From CAZPCZ01 sp964585225 (GTDB taxonomy: Bacteria > Patescibacteriota > Patescibacteriia > JACPHY01): a DNA stretch of 16,282 nucleotides. The stretch spans positions 1 to 16,282 of the forward strand of contig CAZPCZ010000028.1 in the NCBI GenBank assembly GCA_964585225.1, read 5' to 3'. Each line of letters begins with the position of its first letter. Position 1 is the first letter of the stretch. This document shows, in pieces, positions 12,114 through 16,282 of this stretch. Under the pieces are notes generated by a model that saw only the letters and a program-made list of their open reading frames with translations, was not told where the DNA came from and ran no database searches. The translations under genes and the position numbers were made by a program.

Positions 12114-15100
12114 ATGTTCACCTCATCGCTCCCGCGCACGTGGGCAGACCCCGTGCGGCGGCTCGTCATCTGGACCACGATCGTGTCGACGATCGCCTGG
12201 TCCATCGGCCTCTCGTTCTTGATCAAGGTGCCATCCGCGTCTGCGGCGGTCACTGCGACTGCGCCCACGACCGATGGAATCAGCGATTACAAGACGTCGC
12301 TTCGAACTGCTGGGGAAACCCCGATCGCCGCAGTGACGCTGACCGGAACGGCTTCGGAGACACTCACATCCATCGCGATCACGGTAAACTCTGTCTCCGG
12401 ACTTGTCGTGGGTGAGCTTGATGCGTTGCGGCTCTACTCGAATGCGGCGGCCTGCACGTCGAGCACCACGCTCGCCGGAAACACCTCGTTCAAGCAGTGC
12501 GGCTTTGCCATGCCGGCTGTTGGATCTGCAGTACCCATTCCCGCAGACACCGATGGAAATAGCGGAAATGGGAACACTGCGGTGGCACTGGGAAGCGGTG
12601 GCAGTACCTGGATCGTCGTCGTGCAGACGGGGGCGGGGATCGACAACACCGACCAGTTCACGGTGTCGCTCGGCGCAAACGCAGTCGCGACGAGCGCGAA
12701 CTCCCCGACCCTCACCGCGTACACGTCGGACACGTTCACCTTCACCACCGCTGCGGCAGATTCAACCGCGCCGATTGCGGGTGCTGGCGGCCCGCCGGAT
12801 GGACAGGTGGGCGCTCCACCGGATGCGATCGTTGATCGTGTCTTCGATGAGGCGCTCGTGCCGTCCCGAATCAACTCGACCACGGTGACACTCAAAGCGT
12901 GCACCGGTGCGGACCAGACCGCGACGACGTCGGCGGGCGCGGCAACGACCGCATGCGCAACGGTGGGGAGCACGCTCTGCGCGTCCCCGGCACTCACCCT
13001 CAGCAACACGAAGATTGAGTGCACGCCAGCCGCCTCGCTTGCCACGAATACGTGGCATGAGTTTCGTATTGGGACGGGAGTCATTGATGCGTCGGGGAAC
13101 GCAATTTCCGCGCAGGTCTATCGGTTCAAGACCGGCGGATTCGGCGGTGGTGGAGGCGGTGGAAACCTCACTGGACCAAACCTCGTGAGCCAGACCCCGC
13201 CGCCAAACGCCACGGGCGTCGGGACGAATGCCAACCTCGCGGCCACCTTCTGCCTTGGCCCGGAGTGCGACATGAAGAATGCGACGGACAATGCGGGTGC
13301 GATGAACCGCATTGACGATGTTGCGAACGTGAGCGTCAAGAAAATCGTGAACAACGTGCCGGCGACCGAGGTGTGCACGTCGAATACTGTGTGCGTGCTC
13401 ACGTGGGCATCTGGCCCCCGCATCCTCACCGTCAACCCCGCCTCGAACCTCGAGGCGAGCACGTCATACGACTTCTGCGTCCGATCCACCGCGCAGAACA
13501 AGCAGAATATCGGGCTTCCCGGTGACCGCTGCATTCGGTTCACCACCGGCACTGGCTCAGATGCTTCGCTGCCGGTACTCCGAACGACTGCACCGACGAT
13601 CCCCGCCAATGCGGCGACGCCATCGCCACTCGACGACATCCGCGTCTTCTTCTCGAAAGACATGGACCCATCCACACTCTCGCTGAGCACCATCCGTCTG
13701 TGCACGGACTCCACTGCCGGGACGTTGGGATGCGAATCGGGTGACCCACGACTCACCACCGCTGCGAATTTCGCAACGCGGTACGACAACTTCGAGCGTT
13801 CCTTCCGTATCTCCCCGGTCGCGGCCAACGCGATTGCGGCGAGCACACGGTACTGTATCGAGGTGGTCGGCGGCGGGAGTGGCGCGAAGGATACGGTGGG
13901 GAATGCGTTCGAGACAACTTCAAGTTCGACCACCTGCTTCACGACGGGCGCGGCGACGGACCTCCTCGCCGGTGGCCCGCAGGTCTCCTACTGTGATGCT
14001 GATAACAACAAGCTCGTCGTCCACTTCAACGAGCCGATCCGCTCGGGAGACCTCATCTCGGGTGGGAACGTCGTGACGGCGAACGTCGCGGTCGCGACGA
14101 TCGTGGACGGCAACACGACGAACGTGAACCTCACCGGGAAGGCCGCACTCTACAACGGAGAATTCCGGGAGCTCGAAATTCAAGGCCTCGGCTTCACCGC
14201 AACTCAGCAGGTCCAAGTGACCGTCACGAACGCCGTGGACCTTGCCGGGAACGCGATGGACACGACGAGCAGCCGGAACGTTGGCAAGTGTGTTGTGCAG
14301 CTCGCGTCGGCGACGGGCGGGAACCTCGGGAGCGCGGGGAGCACGACGAACTTCCACACCGGCACGAACTTCGCGACGTTCTGGGAATCCCCTCAGCGCT
14401 GCGAGCCGAAGACGCGCGTCACGAACAAGTCGACCCCGATCGAGTGTGAGTTCAAGGCGCCTGCTGCGCTCGCCGCGGGCTCGACGTTCACGCTGACACT
14501 CCCCGATGGGTTCACGTACACCGGAACGAGCGCGGCCGACGGGACGACCGGCGCAACGCGCGCGGTCCCGGCAGCAAACTCGTGGCTCAACAAGGATCTC
14601 AACGGTCCGGCGGCGAATGTTCCGGTCATCTCGAGCGCAACGTGCGTCGCCGCGTCAAAAACCTGCACGGTGACGACCGGGACGGCGGCGATCGCGAGTG
14701 GCGACATGATTCGCTTCGAGCTCGACCGTATCACGACGCCGACGATCCCGATCAGCGACAAGCGCATCACGATCATCGTGAAGGACGCGAACGGCATCAA
14801 GCAGGGCGAGACGATCAATCCCGCACCGTTCTCGATCCAGGAGGGCGGGAGCCGCTCGATCTCCGGTCGGGTCTGTAAATCTGCCACGGCTGATGGTGAC
14901 TGCGCGGACGGGGCGCTGGTGGATGTTCCGATTGCGAGCATGAAGGTGTTCTGTGACCAGATGGGCGGATTCGTCGTCGGCGGAACCAATGCGGTGTTCG
15001 CGGGCCACCAGGAGACGACGACCGATGCGCAGGGCGCGTGGACCATCAGCGGCCTCTCGGACGGTCAGTACGGCTGCGGACTCCCGCCAGATCCAACCAC

Positions 15101-16282
15101 GCTCGGGGACATCATGGGCGGAAACGCATGGAAGAACATCTCCGTGAGCGGCGGGAACGTAACGAACGTGGACTTCGACTTCACCGACCTCACCTCTGCG
15201 GGGCAATCACTCTCCGTCACCCTCACCGGTTCCGCGGCGCTCGCGTCGAAACAGCTGGACGTCTTCTGCATGGCGGGAGCGAGCGACTTCCAGTTCTCGG
15301 CGCCGATCATGAAGGTCGTCACGCTGGACGGGAGCGGGAACGGCACGGCAACCATGAAGCTCCTCGGCGGCAAGACGTATGACTGCAGCGTTGGTCCGCA
15401 CATGGACTTCTCCGCATTCTCGGGTGGCGGTCCTCCACCGACGCCGACGTTCGACTTCCTGCCGCCACGTTCGCAGCGCGTCAACGTGGTCGCGGGGACC
15501 AACCCGGCGGGCATCACCTTCACCCTCAACGCCGCATCGAACACGATTACGGTGAACGTGTGTGATGGCGGCACGAATGATGCGTCGAACTGCGGCACCG
15601 CGAGCAAGGGCACCGGCATTGCGAACGTCTACGTGAACGCCATGCCGCTCGGCTGCTTCAATGCGACGTCGGGAGAATTCACCCCGTGCTTCGGCGGATT
15701 CGCCCAGACGAACTCGAACGGCATTGCGACGCTCAAGGTGACACCTGGAGAGTATGAGATCAGCGCGAATGGTCCGGGCTTGCCGCCGGGCGACCCCGTC
15801 GCGGTCACCGTGCTCACGAATGGCACCGTGCAGCAGAAGGGCGCAACGGTGACCCAGGTGACGATCAAACTCGCGAAGAGCTCGACCACCATCTCCGGAC
15901 AAGTCCTTGACGAGTCCGGGAATGGAATCCAGTACGCGGGCGTGAGCGGCGAGCGGATCGTCGCGGGAGGATCCTGCACGAGCTTCAGCCCGGCTGGCGG
16001 CTGGCGCAACTCGCCGACGGATTCGAGCGGGAACTACACGCTCTACGTCGGGGATGGGACGTGGAATGTCCGGGCACATGCGCCGTCGTACGGAGAAGTC
16101 GGCTGCACGACCGTCATCGTCTCGGGATCCTCTGCAACCGGAAAGAACATTCAGGCGACCGCCGGCGACTTCGGAACGATCACCGGGACCTGTCCCGATG
16201 GCGCGTTCGTGAACGCCTTCGGCACCGCGGGTGGAAACTTCGCGCAGTGTTCTGAAGGGACGTACTCGATGAAGGTGAAGAC
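12114..16282 (+). CDS. Giant cysteine-rich surface protein with Ig-like and carboxypeptidase-regulatory-like domains (3' truncated by window)
   Basis: Reading from the ATG at 12114 the frame stays open for 1389 codons to the window edge. The N-terminus (MFTSSLPRTWADPVRRLVIW) leads into a signal segment (about 17-41, with TIAWSIGLSFLI) that matches the 1225-residue protein on the other strand. Then follow beta-rich regions; SbsA/Big_5-type Ig-like units start near 224 (PPDAIVDRVFDEALVPS), 357 (LVSQTPPPNATGVGTNANLAATF) and 489 (RTTAPTIPANAATPSPLDDIRVFFSKDMDPSTL), with a Gly7 linker near 345. Carboxypeptidase-regulatory-like repeats start near 916 (ISGRVCKS) and 1260 (ISGQVLDESGNGI), with a likely third near 1356 (ITGTCPDGAF). 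Cysteines are frequent, as expected for disulphides in an exported adhesin or matrix protein. No Shine-Dalgarno is seen. Gene product and anchor are unknown because the end is missing. Confidence 0.85.
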   Translation, partial: MFTSSLPRTWADPVRRLVIWTTIVSTIAWSIGLSFLIKVPSASAAVTATAPTTDGISDYKTSLRTAGETPIAAVTLTGTASETLTSIAITVNSVSGLVVGELDALRLYSNAAACTSSTTLAGNTSFKQCGFAMPAVGSAVPIPADTDGNSGNGNTAVALGSGGSTWIVVVQTGAGIDNTDQFTVSLGANAVATSANSPTLTAYTSDTFTFTTAAADSTAPIAGAGGPPDGQVGAPPDAIVDRVFDEALVPSRINSTTVTLKACTGADQTATTSAGAATTACATVGSTLCASPALTLSNTKIECTPAASLATNTWHEFRIGTGVIDASGNAISAQVYRFKTGGFGGGGGGGNLTGPNLVSQTPPPNATGVGTNANLAATFCLGPECDMKNATDNAGAMNRIDDVANVSVKKIVNNVPATEVCTSNTVCVLTWASGPRILTVNPASNLEASTSYDFCVRSTAQNKQNIGLPGDRCIRFTTGTGSDASLPVLRTTAPTIPANAATPSPLDDIRVFFSKDMDPSTLSLSTIRLCTDSTAGTLGCESGDPRLTTAANFATRYDNFERSFRISPVAANAIAASTRYCIEVVGGGSGAKDTVGNAFETTSSSTTCFTTGAATDLLAGGPQVSYCDADNNKLVVHFNEPIRSGDLISGGNVVTANVAVATIVDGNTTNVNLTGKAALYNGEFRELEIQGLGFTATQQVQVTVTNAVDLAGNAMDTTSSRNVGKCVVQLASATGGNLGSAGSTTNFHTGTNFATFWESPQRCEPKTRVTNKSTPIECEFKAPAALAAGSTFTLTLPDGFTYTGTSAADGTTGATRAVPAANSWLNKDLNGPAANVPVISSATCVAASKTCTVTTGTAAIASGDMIRFELDRITTPTIPISDKRITIIVKDANGIKQGETINPAPFSIQEGGSRSISGRVCKSATADGDCADGALVDVPIASMKVFCDQMGGFVVGGTNAVFAGHQETTTDAQGAWTISGLSDGQYGCGLPPDPTTLGDIMGGNAWKNISVSGGNVTNVDFDFTDLTSAGQSLSVTLTGSAALASKQLDVFCMAGASDFQFSAPIMKVVTLDGSGNGTATMKLLGGKTYDCSVGPHMDFSAFSGGGPPPTPTFDFLPPRSQRVNVVAGTNPAGITFTLNAASNTITVNVCDGGTNDASNCGTASKGTGIANVYVNAMPLGCFNATSGEFTPCFGGFAQTNSNGIATLKVTPGEYEISANGPGLPPGDPVAVTVLTNGTVQQKGATVTQVTIKLAKSSTTISGQVLDESGNGIQYAGVSGERIVAGGSCTSFSPAGGWRNSPTDSSGNYTLYVGDGTWNVRAHAPSYGEVGCTTVIVSGSSATGKNIQATAGDFGTITGTCPDGAFVNAFGTAGGNFAQCSEGTYSMKVK

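Noticed and set aside
13118..13942. 274-codon minus-strand frame, and likewise 12434-13084, 14393-15046, 15065-15619 and 15207-16079
   Set aside because: All are antisense to the continuous plus-strand frame starting at 12114, which has a signal segment and Ig-like and regulatory-like domains throughout.

Overview
The window is high-GC DNA, about 60% G+C by eye, dominated by secreted or surface proteins. The best guess for its source is a Patescibacteria (candidate phyla radiation) bacterium of the Uhrbacteria/Magasanikbacteria kind. This rests on recognising one family: a large surface protein with a 'TIAWSxGLSxLI' signal segment followed by a 'GSDxKRYxFP...SWYAD...TDPKVYAV...DVPDAFF' module, which I know from that group. 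No rRNA or tRNA is present to confirm it, so the placement is an inference.

Layout. From 1 to about 11.2 kb every gene lies on the minus strand. In order of transcription they are an ECF sigma factor (10656-11216), a one-pass membrane protein that may be its anti-sigma partner (10009-10614), a 1225-residue multi-domain surface protein (6162-9839), a secreted Ig-like protein (4656-5561), a membrane-anchored TPR protein (3828-4496), a secreted subtilisin-family protease (1760-3793), a GxxExxY protein (1248-1721), a UDP-glucuronate-decarboxylase-like epimerase (234-1244) and the start of a family 2 glycosyltransferase (1-119). To the right of an AT-rich divergent regulatory region (11217-11574), the plus strand carries a small excisionase-type HTH protein (11575-11901). 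It is followed by a very large cysteine-rich surface protein that runs off the window (from 12114, open for 1389 codons).

How the parts may fit. The protease and the 1225-residue protein share a surface module of about 120 residues, and the two giant surface proteins share an unusual signal segment. Together with the sigma/membrane-protein pair this suggests one cell-envelope locus: regulators, surface layer or adhesin proteins, a processing protease, and sugar-nucleotide and glycan enzymes. The functional link is inference.

Non-coding content is unusually rich. (i) The 600-base gap at 5562-6161 holds a dispersed palindromic repeat and a run of four strong stem structures, including a three-way junction, that look like a structured RNA of no family I recognise. 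(ii) The leader of the 1225-residue surface gene (9840-10008) is also full of stems. (iii) Most gene boundaries carry a short degenerate tandem tract with a 7- or 8-base period, each with its own word. Some tracts lie inside coding sequence, including the signal peptide of the protease. (iv) An 88-base palindromic repeat occurs twice, on either side of the 301-residue secreted protein gene.
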